Below, piece by piece: positions 29,915 through 38,003 of a DNA stretch of 64,000 nt (position 1 is its first letter; every line of letters starts with the position of its first letter). Under the pieces are notes generated by a model, which saw only the letters and a program-made list of their open reading frames with translations, did not search any database and was not told the DNA's origin. Made by a program: the position numbers and the translations under genes. The stretch spans positions 9,355 through 73,354 of the forward strand of contig NZ_JASLER010000038.1 of the NCBI RefSeq assembly GCF_030151085.1. The letters are read 5' to 3'. Source of the DNA: Bacteroides sp. (lineage in GTDB: Bacteria > Bacteroidota > Bacteroidia > Bacteroidales > Bacteroidaceae).

Positions 29915-29977
29915 AAAAAAAGGAGTACCGCTGTACTCCAACCTTTGTTAACCTTAAATCTAATACTATGAAAAACA
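29915..29977 (-). ncRNA. Small RNA with complete promoter and intrinsic terminator
   Basis: On the minus strand a consensus promoter (30013-29983) is followed by about 40 unstructured bases and then a terminator: stem GGAGTAC/GTACTCC (29939-29922), 4-base loop and seven U (29921-29915). This predicts a transcript of about 63 nt with no start codon followed by a usable frame. The start is estimated about 6 bases downstream of the -7 box. Its 3' end is convergent with the AraC-type gene. The target is unknown; seed candidates are in the single-stranded 5' part. Confidence 0.72.
29922..29939 (-). terminator. Intrinsic terminator of the small RNA
   Basis: 7-bp perfect stem GGAGTAC/GTACTCC with loop of 4, followed on the minus strand by seven T (29921-29915). 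On the + strand no T-run follows, so the terminator works for the minus strand. Confidence 0.85.
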
Positions 29978-29982
29978 CATTG

Positions 29983-30013
29983 CAAAGATACGGACTTTTG
30001 ACATACTTGCAAA
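29983..30013 (-). promoter_or_regulatory. Full Bacteroides housekeeping promoter (TTTG-N19-TATCTTTG)
   Basis: Read on the minus strand: -33 TTTG at 30013-30010, exactly 19 bases, then the -7 box TATCTTTG at 29990-29983. This is the only full match to the -33/-7 consensus that I found in the window, and it points at the small RNA. Confidence 0.8.
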
Positions 30014-30153
30014 TTATCCAAAGAAAAAAGCATGTTCTATAACATCGTTTAAGAATTTAACATCCTGTTTTTACATCCTTTTTCATAGTCTATATCTTAA
30101 AGCAATAGTAGGCAATGTCCTATTATTTGGAATATCCTTCAATTATTTTGGGA

Positions 30154-30198
30154 ATATGCGTAACAATTCATATATTCGCAATTCACAATTACGCATAT
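30154..30198 (+). repeat. Inverted repeat just upstream of PAS histidine kinase start
   Basis: Perfect 10-bp arms ATATGCGTAA (30154-30163) and TTACGCATAT (30189-30198), 25 bases apart, ending 7 bases before the ATG at 30206. The loop holds two CAATTCA copies. It could be an operator, or an mRNA stem that covers the ribosome site. The rest of the 29895-30205 gap holds the small RNA described above and nothing else I can support. Confidence 0.55.
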
Positions 30199-30205
30199 AA
30201 TAAAA

Positions 30206-31759
30206 ATGGCAATCATTATTATTTTAATATTCATCATCTGTATCCTGCTACTCTGGGTATATAACCTACGTAAAGCTATTGATAAAGCAAATCATTCTAA
30301 TCGTTTCTCATTTGAAATACTCGATAATCTCCCCTTTCCTGTCCTTGTAAAAGATATCCAGAACGACTTTCGATATTCCTACTGGAACAAAGAAGCCTCT
30401 ACCCAGTCATTTATAAACAGTGAAGAAGCGTTGGGACGTTCCGATTTCGAAATATATGGTGAAGAACAAGGTAAAAAGTATCGCACTATCGACCTCGCAT
30501 TAGTACAAGCAGGGGTTACCTATCATGGAGAAGAAAAATATATCACCCCAGACGGAGTATCTCACGACACGATTATTGCAAAATCAATCATCATGCAAAA
30601 TGGAGAAAAAAAGTGGTTGCTTGCAATCCGTTGGGAGATAACTCAACTAAAGAACTACGAAAGAGAACTGATTACCGCCAAAGAGCAATTGGAACAAGCT
30701 ATTAGAAAACAGAAATTAGCATTGAGAAGTATCAACTTTGGACTCATTTACATCGACAAGAACTATAAAGTGCAATGGGAAGAAACCACACATATTTGCA
30801 ACTTGGTAAAAGGAAGACGATATATACCCGGAAAGATTTGTTTTCAGACAAGCGCCCTTCGCGATTGCCCTTGTGAGCCATGCGCTTTCAAGAAAGCCAT
30901 TACATCGGGCAAAATCATACGTCATCATATCCGTATAGACGATGTGGACTTTGAGGTAACGGCAACCCCTGTCTTCGATGATAAAAACGAAACAGAAATC
31001 ATCGGAGGATTACTTCGTTTTGAAGACATCACCGAAAAAATGAAGATAGACCGAATGTTGCAGGAAGCAAAAGAAAAAGCAGAAGAATCCAACCGCCTCA
31101 AATCAGCGTTCCTAGCCAACATGAGCCACGAAATACGAACTCCGCTCAATGCCATTGTAGGGTTCTCTGATATGTTGTGTCAGACTGAAGTTAGCCAAGA
31201 AGAAAAGGCGGATTTTTCGGCAATTATATCCAGCAACAATGAGTTGCTATTACAACTGATAAATGACATTCTTGACCTTTCGAAAATAGAAGCCGGCACA
31301 ATCGACTTCAGCCCTACATCGGTAGACGTCAACGAACTCATGAATCGAATCTGCCGCCAGATGCAAGCAAAAAACACATCACCTGATGTACAGGTCATTT
31401 TTGCGGAAAAAGCAGATCATTGCATTATCAACACTGACCAAAAGCGTCTATCCCAGGTCATTATCAACTTGGCAACCAATGCACTGAAATTCACTCCGAA
31501 AGGTTCCATCCAATTAGGATACCGGATAAATGAAGAAGCACATGAAATCTACTTCTACGTGAAAGATACGGGTATCGGAATCCCAGCCGATCAAAAAGAC
31601 AAAGTATTTGAACGCTTCGTCAAATTGAACTCTTTTGCCAAAGGAACAGGACTTGGACTTGCCATTTGCCGCGTCATCATAGAACGATTGAACGGGGTTA
31701 TCGGAGTAGATTCGAAAGAGGGAGAAGGTTCTTGTTTCTGGTTCAAAATCCCGTTCTAA
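30206..31759 (+). CDS. PAS-domain sensor histidine kinase (no receiver domain)
   Basis: 517 residues: one N-terminal membrane helix (IIIILIFIICILLLWVY), a PAS domain (about 35-150, LPFPVLVKDIQNDFRYSYWN), a short coiled region, a second PAS domain (about 165-285) with a cysteine cluster (C212, C221, C223, C226 in DCPCEPC and upstream), then HisKA with phospho-accepting H308 in MSHEIRTPLNAI, and the ATPase domain (NLATNALKFTPKG N-box, DTGIGIP, GTGLGLAI) to the end. The cysteine cluster could bind a metal or sense redox state; this is inference. There is no receiver or DNA-binding protein next to it, so its response regulator is elsewhere. An inverted repeat sits directly before its start. Confidence 0.93.
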   Translation: MAIIIILIFIICILLLWVYNLRKAIDKANHSNRFSFEILDNLPFPVLVKDIQNDFRYSYWNKEASTQSFINSEEALGRSDFEIYGEEQGKKYRTIDLALVQAGVTYHGEEKYITPDGVSHDTIIAKSIIMQNGEKKWLLAIRWEITQLKNYERELITAKEQLEQAIRKQKLALRSINFGLIYIDKNYKVQWEETTHICNLVKGRRYIPGKICFQTSALRDCPCEPCAFKKAITSGKIIRHHIRIDDVDFEVTATPVFDDKNETEIIGGLLRFEDITEKMKIDRMLQEAKEKAEESNRLKSAFLANMSHEIRTPLNAIVGFSDMLCQTEVSQEEKADFSAIISSNNELLLQLINDILDLSKIEAGTIDFSPTSVDVNELMNRICRQMQAKNTSPDVQVIFAEKADHCIINTDQKRLSQVIINLATNALKFTPKGSIQLGYRINEEAHEIYFYVKDTGIGIPADQKDKVFERFVKLNSFAKGTGLGLAICRVIIERLNGVIGVDSKEGEGSCFWFKIPF

Positions 31760-31860
31760 ATTACAGTTGATAATTCTTCTTCCTATGGAACTACATGGAT
31801 ATGCCATATTTTCGATCTGTTAGGCATTAATATAAAAATCACTTACGGTTAAGAGAGAAG

Positions 31861-32112
31861 TTGCTTTATATAGATATAAAAGTTGCTTTGAGTATAAGAC
31901 AAACTTTAATCAAAGGTTCCGGTTATATAATCAGAGCCTTCGGTTATATAATCAAAAGCTTTGGTTTTATAATCAAAAGCTTTGATTATAGATTTCTCTA
32001 TAACAAAGAGGACTTTTATCTCTATGCAAAGCCAGTTTTTAATAAGGATAAAGGAAGTTTCTTATTAATATCCATAGCGACCTTCTTATATCTTCTTCTT
32101 TTCAAGAACTAA
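31861..32112 (+). CDS. Doubtful small ORF built on a 21-bp tandem repeat
   Basis: 83 codons from a TTG; no ATG or ribosome site supports it. The middle reads as four 7-residue units of the type IIKSFGYI, and the end is hydrophobic (LLISIATFLYLLLF). It may be an unannotated small membrane protein or just an open frame over the tandem repeat. The 457-base gap between the kinase and miaA otherwise holds only the repeat and the miaA promoter box. Confidence 0.2.
   Translation: MLYIDIKVALSIRQTLIKGSGYIIRAFGYIIKSFGFIIKSFDYRFLYNKEDFYLYAKPVFNKDKGSFLLISIATFLYLLLFKN
31911..31994. repeat. Four-unit 21-bp tandem repeat
   Basis: Units start at 31911, 31932, 31953 and 31974 and share a core of the type GGTTATATAATC-AAAGC-TT, with increasing drift at the ends. 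The 21-bp period keeps one reading frame open. Function unknown. Confidence 0.8.
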
Positions 32113-32183
32113 TAGTTAGACTATTTTCACATCATCGGACACAAAACGCATTACAATTATGGGGTGGAATTAGTTAGATTTGT

Positions 32184-32191
32184 TACCTTTG
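32184..32191 (+). promoter_or_regulatory. -7 box upstream of miaA
   Basis: TACCTTTG matches TAnnTTTG and lies 25 bases before the ATG at 32217. A TTTG -33 element is not visible. Confidence 0.5.
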
Positions 32192-32216
32192 TAGTCAGAT
32201 TAATAAATGCTTGTAT

Positions 32217-33137
32217 ATGCCTGACTATGATTTAATCGCCATATTAGGACCCACCGCATCCGGGAAGACTCCATTTGCTACCGCACTGGCAGCAGAACTC
32301 CATACAGAAATCATCAGCGCCGACTCACGACAAATTTACCGGGGGATGGACCTTGGTACGGGTAAGGATCTAGCTGACTATACCGTCAATGGCAAACAGA
32401 TTCCTTATCATCTCATCGACATTGCCGAACCCGGTTATAAATACAATGTTTTCGAGTATCAGCGTGATTTTCTTGATGCTTACGAGACTATTAAACAAAA
32501 AGGCTGTCTACCCGTTGTATGTGGTGGCACCGGAATGTATCTTGAATCCGTACTGAAAGGCTACAAGTTATTACCTGTACCCGAAAATCCGGAATTGCGT
32601 ACTCACCTAGCAGATAAGTCATTGGAAGAGCTAACGGAAATCCTGGCTACTTACAAAAGTCTGCATAATTCGACGGACGTAGATACTGCCAAGCGTGCCA
32701 TTCGAGCCATTGAAATAGAAGAGTATTATGCTCATACTCCAGTGGACGAACGTGCGTTTCCCCAGTTGAACAGCCTCATCATAGGCGTAGACATCGCCCG
32801 GGAATTGCGTCGGCAGAAGATAACCCGCCGACTTCACCAACGCCTGGACGAAGGAATGGTGGATGAAGTGCGACATCTGATAGAGCAAGGTATCTCACCG
32901 GATGACCTGATTTATTACGGACTGGAATATAAATACCTGACGCTTTACGTCATCGGTAAACTGACATACAACGAAATGTTCCATGAACTGGAAATTGCCA
33001 TCCACCAGTTTGCCAAACGGCAAATGACTTGGTTCCGCGGAATGGAACGACGCGGATTTACAATTCATTGGATGGATGCCTGCTGGCCGATGCAAGAAAA
33101 GATTGACTTTGTAAAGTCAAAACTCAAAGAGAATTAG
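32217..33137 (+). CDS. miaA: tRNA dimethylallyltransferase
   Basis: Transfers a dimethylallyl group to N6 of A37 in tRNAs reading UNN codons, in the cytoplasm. 306 residues from the ATG at 32217; a TTG two codons earlier is less likely. The P-loop GPTASGKT is at residues 11-18, followed by the family motifs ISADSRQIYRGMDLGTGK, YHLIDI and VCGGTGMYLESVLKG. The C-terminal part has TKRAIRAIEIEEYY-like and FAKRQMTWFRG motifs. At this length it lacks the long C-terminal part of some MiaA proteins; Bacteroides often encode two MiaA copies, and this may be the shorter one. It starts a run of housekeeping genes (lipid kinase, kdsA, M16 protease) on the same strand. Confidence 0.93.
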   Translation: MPDYDLIAILGPTASGKTPFATALAAELHTEIISADSRQIYRGMDLGTGKDLADYTVNGKQIPYHLIDIAEPGYKYNVFEYQRDFLDAYETIKQKGCLPVVCGGTGMYLESVLKGYKLLPVPENPELRTHLADKSLEELTEILATYKSLHNSTDVDTAKRAIRAIEIEEYYAHTPVDERAFPQLNSLIIGVDIARELRRQKITRRLHQRLDEGMVDEVRHLIEQGISPDDLIYYGLEYKYLTLYVIGKLTYNEMFHELEIAIHQFAKRQMTWFRGMERRGFTIHWMDACWPMQEKIDFVKSKLKEN

Positions 33138-33213
33138 TATCTTTGAATAAGATAGGCTGCATCTTAACAAAACTTTTTCAAGCGAGCTTGAACGTTTTGT
33201 CTTCAATTTGCAC

Positions 33214-33221
33214 TATCTTTG
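33214..33221 (+). promoter_or_regulatory. -7 box upstream of lipid kinase gene
   Basis: TATCTTTG matches TAnnTTTG and lies 46 bases before the ATG at 33268. An AAAGGAG ribosome site at 33255-33261 fixes that start over the ATG at 33234. Confidence 0.55.
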
Positions 33222-33267
33222 GAGCCGAGCTAAATGAAAATGAAAGACTTACTGAAAGGAGCTAGAT

Positions 33268-34194
33268 ATGAGTGTAGAACCCGAAAAGTGGGGGGTGATA
33301 TACAACCCCAAAGCCGGAACGCGGAAAGTGCAGAAACGGTGGAAAGAAATCAAAGAATATATGGACAGCAAAGGTGTGTCTTACGACTACGTGCAGTCCG
33401 AAGGGTTTGGCTCGGTAGAACGCCTGGCAGGAATTCTTGCTAACAACGGTTATCGCACGATTGTAGTCGTAGGTGGCGACGGTGCCCTCAATGATGCCAT
33501 CAATGGTATTATGCACTCCAATGCAGCAGATAAAGAGAATATCGCCATCGGCATAATCCCTAACGGTATCGGCAACGACTTTGCCAAATATTGGGAGATG
33601 AGTTCAGAATATAAGGAAGCAGTAGATTGTATCATCAATAACCGCCGCCGCCGGATAGACGTAGGTACCTGTTATTACTATGATGGCGAAAAACATTTGA
33701 CGCGCTATTTCCTTAATGCTATCAACATTGGACTAGGTGCCCGTATCGTAAAGATTACCGACCAGACCAAACGTTTTTGGGGAGTAAAATTCCTCTCCTA
33801 CCTCATGGCATTTATCTCCATGATTTTTGAGCGTAAACTTTATCGTATGCATCTTAAAATAAATGGTGAGCACATACGCGGACGTATCATGACTGTCTGC
33901 ATCGGTAGTGCCTGGGGATACGGACAAGCTCCTAGTGCAGTGCCTTATAACGGCTGGCTGGACGTTTCCGTGATTTACCGTCCGGAACTGTTACAACTCT
34001 TCTCTGGTATGTGGATGCTCATTCAAGGAAGAATCCTGAACCACAAAGTAGTAATGCCCTATCGCACTCAAAAAGTAAAAGTGCTACGTGCACAAAATGC
34101 TTCCGTCGATTTGGACGGACGTATTCTTGACCGCCATTTTCCATTGGACATTGGGGTGATGCACGAAGCAATTACACTAATTATACCAAACTAA
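33268..34194 (+). CDS. Diacylglycerol kinase-family lipid kinase (YegS/BmrU-type)
   Basis: Predicted to phosphorylate diacylglycerol or a related lipid/sphingolipid at the inner membrane with ATP. 308 residues: NPKAG (13-17) nucleotide-binding start, the invariant GGDGALND glycine-rich loop (69-76), GIIPNGIGNDFA and NAINIGLGARIVK, then the beta-sandwich C-terminal domain with SVDLDGRILDRHFPLDI. No signal or transmembrane segment, in line with a peripheral membrane enzyme. Bacteroides make sphingolipids, so the real lipid substrate could differ from diacylglycerol; the sequence does not decide. It is 25 bases upstream of kdsA, likely in one transcript. Confidence 0.92.
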   Translation: MSVEPEKWGVIYNPKAGTRKVQKRWKEIKEYMDSKGVSYDYVQSEGFGSVERLAGILANNGYRTIVVVGGDGALNDAINGIMHSNAADKENIAIGIIPNGIGNDFAKYWEMSSEYKEAVDCIINNRRRRIDVGTCYYYDGEKHLTRYFLNAINIGLGARIVKITDQTKRFWGVKFLSYLMAFISMIFERKLYRMHLKINGEHIRGRIMTVCIGSAWGYGQAPSAVPYNGWLDVSVIYRPELLQLFSGMWMLIQGRILNHKVVMPYRTQKVKVLRAQNASVDLDGRILDRHFPLDIGVMHEAITLIIPN

Positions 34195-34219
34195 TGATTA
34201 ATCATTAAACATTAACCAC

Positions 34220-35023
34220 ATGATTGAACTGAAACATAACCCTGCAGGAAACTTTTTTTTGCTGGCAGGACCTTGCGTCATTGAAGGCGAAGACATGGCA
34301 ATGCGTATTGCCGAACGTATTGTAACGATCACAGAGAAACTGCAAATACCTTTCGTATTCAAAGGTTCTTACCGTAAAGCCAATCGCTCGCGTTTGGATT
34401 CATTTATGGGTATCGGTGATGAAACTGCCCTGAAAGTATTGAAGAAAGTACACGATACTTTTGGAGTACCTACTGTTACAGATATACATGCCGCCGAAGA
34501 AGCAATAATGGCCGCTGAATATGTAGACGTATTGCAAATACCGGCTTTCCTTTGCCGGCAGACAGACTTACTGGTCGCAGCTGCTGAAACAGGTAAAATA
34601 ATAAATATCAAGAAAGGACAGTTCCTATCTCCATTCGCCATGCGCTTTGCCGCAGAGAAAATTGTAGAAGCAGGAAACAATAATGTTATGATTACAGAAC
34701 GTGGTACCACCTTTGGTTATCAAGACCTGGTGGTTGATTATCGCGGAATTCCTGAAATGCAGACTTTCGGCTTCCCCGTTATTTTGGACGTAACCCATTC
34801 GCTGCAACAGCCTAACCAAACCAGTGGCGTTACAGGTGGTATGCCACAATTGATTGAAACCGTCGCCAAAGCCGGTGTAGCAGTAGGTGTGGACGGATTG
34901 TTTATTGAAACCCATGAGAATCCTGCCGTAGCCAAAAGCGATGGCGCCAATATGTTAAAACTCGATCTTTTAGAAGGTTTGCTAACAAAATTAGTACGTA
35001 TACGCGAAGCAATAAAAGAATAA
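34220..35023 (+). CDS. kdsA: 3-deoxy-8-phosphooctulonate (KDO-8-P) synthase
   Basis: Joins phosphoenolpyruvate and D-arabinose 5-phosphate to make KDO-8-phosphate, the precursor of the KDO link in lipopolysaccharide. 267 residues, normal length. Diagnostic motifs are LAGPCVIEGEDMAMRIAE, FKGSYRKANRSR (the KANRS substrate loop), VLQIPAFLCRQTDL, ITERGTTFGY and the C-terminal DGLFIETHENP. It follows the lipid kinase gene by 25 bases and precedes the M16 protease by 74; the grouping of envelope-related genes suggests a common housekeeping unit. Confidence 0.97.
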   Translation: MIELKHNPAGNFFLLAGPCVIEGEDMAMRIAERIVTITEKLQIPFVFKGSYRKANRSRLDSFMGIGDETALKVLKKVHDTFGVPTVTDIHAAEEAIMAAEYVDVLQIPAFLCRQTDLLVAAAETGKIINIKKGQFLSPFAMRFAAEKIVEAGNNNVMITERGTTFGYQDLVVDYRGIPEMQTFGFPVILDVTHSLQQPNQTSGVTGGMPQLIETVAKAGVAVGVDGLFIETHENPAVAKSDGANMLKLDLLEGLLTKLVRIREAIKE

Positions 35024-35097
35024 TTTTGTTATCAGACTGTGATTTATAATCCTATGCTCCGACAGATAGGACAAGAATAACTTAAAATCAGAGAATT

Positions 35098-37920
35098 ATG
35101 AAACATCTTTTTCGTGGTTTTTGGATTGTAGCAATCCTATTATGCTGCAGTTTCCAACAGGTACTTGCGCAGATGCAAATGCCCCCTATCCCAGTTGACA
35201 AGAATGTCCGCATTGGTAAGCTGGACAACGGACTGACTTATTATATCCGCAAAAACAGCCTGCCAGCCAATCGTGCAGACTTTTACATTGCCCAAAAAGT
35301 AGGATCGATACAAGAAGAAGCCGATCAACGCGGTTTAGCACACTTCCTGGAACACATGTGCTTTAACGGAACGACCCATTTCCCCGGTGATGCTTTAAAA
35401 CAATACTTGGAACGTATTGGCGTAAAGTTCGGTGAAAATCTGAATGCTTATACTTCGGTAGACGAAACCGTTTACAATATTTCCAATGTGCCTGTCACTA
35501 CTCCGGGAGCCATCGATTCTTGTTTGCTGATTCTGCACGACTGGAGTAATGACCTTACCCTCGATCCGGTAGAGATAGATAAAGAACGTGGCGTTATCAA
35601 CGAAGAGTGGCGTTCACGCATGAGTGCCATGATGCGTTTTCAAGAAAAGATGTTGCCAGTGATGTTTGAAGGTACCAAATATGCGAACTGCTTCCCTATC
35701 GGAACTATGGACGTAGTAATGAACTTCAAGCCTCAAACCTTAAGAGATTATTACGAAAAATGGTATCGTCCCGATCTGCAAGGTATCGTGGTGGTTGGTG
35801 ATATCGATGTAGATGCCATCGAAGCTCAGATAAAGAAAATATTCTCAGACATCCCGGCACAACCTAATGCTGCCAAACGTGAATATTTTCCTGTAAACGA
35901 TAATAAGGAACCCATCATATTGATTGCTCAGGATAAAGAACAACCCAACATTCAAGCCATCATTTTCAACAAGCATGATGCTACTCCGGACGATCAAAAA
36001 GGAACCATGGACTATTTGATTCAAAACTATGCAACCACCCTTATCAGCAACATGCTGAATGCCCGCTTGAACGAATTGATGCAAGTAGCCAATCCTCCTT
36101 ATATATATGCAGGAACTTACGATGATGATTTCTTTGTTGCAAAAACCAAAGATGCCTTCACTGGAATGGTTGTTTGCAAAGAAGATGCAGTAGAAAATGG
36201 AATCACCACTTTGCTTCGCGAAATAGAACGTGCACGTCAATTTGGTTTTACTGAAACCGAATACAACCGTGCCCGTGCTGAATATCTGCGTCAGTTGGAA
36301 TCTGCTTTTAATGAACGTGACAAGCGCAAAAACGAAGAATATGTGAATGAATATGTTCGTCATTTTCTTGATAATGAACCCATCCCGGGTATTGAAAGCG
36401 AGTATGCCATCATCAATCAGATAGCTCCGAATATTCCGGTTGCCGCACTGAACCAAATGATGCCCGCCCTCGTAACGGACAACAATCAGGTAGTAGCCAT
36501 ATTGGGCCCGGAAAAAGAAGGCTTGAAACTGCCTACGGAAGACGCTATCAAGAAGATACTTGCAGATGTAAAAGCTGAAAAGCTGACTGCATACGTAGAT
36601 AAAGTATCAGATGAGCCTTTAATGGCAGAAGCTCCTAAAGGCGGCAAAATTGTATCAGAAAAGACTGATGACATATTCGGCACCACTATGCTGACATTAT
36701 CAAACGGAGTGAAAGTGATCATCAAGAAGACCGACTTTAAGGCAGACGAAATTCGCATGAAGGGTGTCAGCCTGGGTGGTAGTTCATTGTTCCCCGATTC
36801 GGAAATTATCAATATCAACGGACTGGACGCTGTGAGCGTAGGTGGTCTGGGTAACTTTAGCGCTGTAGACCTTGAAAAAGTTCTGGCAGGAAAGAAGGCT
36901 TCCGTGAGCTATGGTATCGGTGACAAGACCGAGACAGTAACCGGCAGTTGCTCACCGAAAGATTTCGAGACAATGATGCAGTTAACTTATCTGACATTTA
37001 CTGCTCCACGCCGTGACGACGATGCTTTTGCTTCCTACAAGAACCGTAGCAAAGCTTCTTTGCAAAATGCGGAAATGAATCCGAGAGTAGCTTTCAGTGA
37101 CTCAATTCAATCCGGAATCTACATGAACCATCCGCGAAGAATGAGAATGAAAGCCGACATGATCGATCAGATGAATTACGACAAGATATTGTCCATGTAT
37201 CAGGATCGTTACAAAGATGCCAGCGACTTTACCTTTATCTTTGTAGGTAATGTAAATGTAGAAGAGATGAAACCGGTTATCGCCGAATATTTGGGTGCAC
37301 TACCTTCAATCAACCGTAGGGAAGCATTTAAAGATAATAAGGTGAACTTACGCCAAGGAGCTTTCAAGAACGACTTTATTCGTAAGCAAGAAACACCGAA
37401 AGCCTCCAATTTCGTATTAATCAGTGGCGCATGCAAATACGACCTGAGAAATGATATCCTGTTGAATATGACCAGCCAGATTCTCGACTTGGTTTATACC
37501 AATAAAGTGCGTGAGGACGAAGGTGGTACTTATGGAGTATATACCTTTGGTCAATTAAGCAAGTATCCGAAAGAACAAGCTATGCTACAGATTATTTTCG
37601 AGACATCTCCGGCCAAACGAGAAAAACTGATGCAGATTATTTTTGCCGAATTGAATAATGTAGCCCAAACCGGTTCTACGGAAAGCGACTTGAACAAGGT
37701 AAAAGAATTCATGCTGAAAAAACATGCTGAAGACTTGAAAGAGAACGACTATTGGATGAATAGCATAGATGAATATTTGTTCACCGGTATGAACCCGATA
37801 AAAGACTATACAGAAATCATCAATAGCATCACCGTGAAAGACATTCAGAAGTTCATCGATGATCTGCTGAAGCAAAAGAATGAAATTGAGGTTTCAATGG
37901 TCAGTCCTGACAAAGAATAA
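35098..37920 (+). CDS. M16-family zinc metallopeptidase, secreted
   Basis: 940 residues with a signal peptide (FWIVAILLCCSFQQVLAQ). The inverted zinc motif HFLEH (H82, E85, H86) and the distal acidic segment DKERGVINEEW identify the active N-terminal half of a pitrilysin-type protease; the substrate-pocket second half (about 480-940) ends with the RXXXY-like region VREDEGGTYGVYTF. It has the two-half layout of a full M16 enzyme in one chain, acting in the periplasm on peptides or small unfolded proteins. A terminator (37937-37977) follows, closing the miaA-kdsA-protease group. Confidence 0.93.
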   Translation: MKHLFRGFWIVAILLCCSFQQVLAQMQMPPIPVDKNVRIGKLDNGLTYYIRKNSLPANRADFYIAQKVGSIQEEADQRGLAHFLEHMCFNGTTHFPGDALKQYLERIGVKFGENLNAYTSVDETVYNISNVPVTTPGAIDSCLLILHDWSNDLTLDPVEIDKERGVINEEWRSRMSAMMRFQEKMLPVMFEGTKYANCFPIGTMDVVMNFKPQTLRDYYEKWYRPDLQGIVVVGDIDVDAIEAQIKKIFSDIPAQPNAAKREYFPVNDNKEPIILIAQDKEQPNIQAIIFNKHDATPDDQKGTMDYLIQNYATTLISNMLNARLNELMQVANPPYIYAGTYDDDFFVAKTKDAFTGMVVCKEDAVENGITTLLREIERARQFGFTETEYNRARAEYLRQLESAFNERDKRKNEEYVNEYVRHFLDNEPIPGIESEYAIINQIAPNIPVAALNQMMPALVTDNNQVVAILGPEKEGLKLPTEDAIKKILADVKAEKLTAYVDKVSDEPLMAEAPKGGKIVSEKTDDIFGTTMLTLSNGVKVIIKKTDFKADEIRMKGVSLGGSSLFPDSEIININGLDAVSVGGLGNFSAVDLEKVLAGKKASVSYGIGDKTETVTGSCSPKDFETMMQLTYLTFTAPRRDDDAFASYKNRSKASLQNAEMNPRVAFSDSIQSGIYMNHPRRMRMKADMIDQMNYDKILSMYQDRYKDASDFTFIFVGNVNVEEMKPVIAEYLGALPSINRREAFKDNKVNLRQGAFKNDFIRKQETPKASNFVLISGACKYDLRNDILLNMTSQILDLVYTNKVREDEGGTYGVYTFGQLSKYPKEQAMLQIIFETSPAKREKLMQIIFAELNNVAQTGSTESDLNKVKEFMLKKHAEDLKENDYWMNSIDEYLFTGMNPIKDYTEIINSITVKDIQKFIDDLLKQKNEIEVSMVSPDKE

Positions 37921-37936
37921 GAGAATACAAATACAG

Positions 37937-37977
37937 AAGGCTGCGTTGTTCTTAAATAAAGCAGCGCAGCCTTTTTT
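37937..37977 (+). terminator. Intrinsic terminator after M16 protease gene
   Basis: Arms AAGGCTGCG and CGCAGCCTT form a perfect 9-bp stem, followed by a T-run (TTTT). It lies 16 bases after the stop codon. Confidence 0.9.
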
Positions 37978-38003
37978 ACATTATCCAAATTCATCTACAC
38001 ACA

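Noticed and set aside
29968..30042. 24-residue ORF starting ATGAAAAACACA on the + strand
   Set aside because: It overlaps the promoter and 5' part of the minus-strand small RNA, and has no ribosome site or conserved features visible.
33234..33443. ORF from the ATG at 33234
   Set aside because: It is in another frame from the lipid kinase; the ribosome site at 33255-33261 matches the ATG at 33268.
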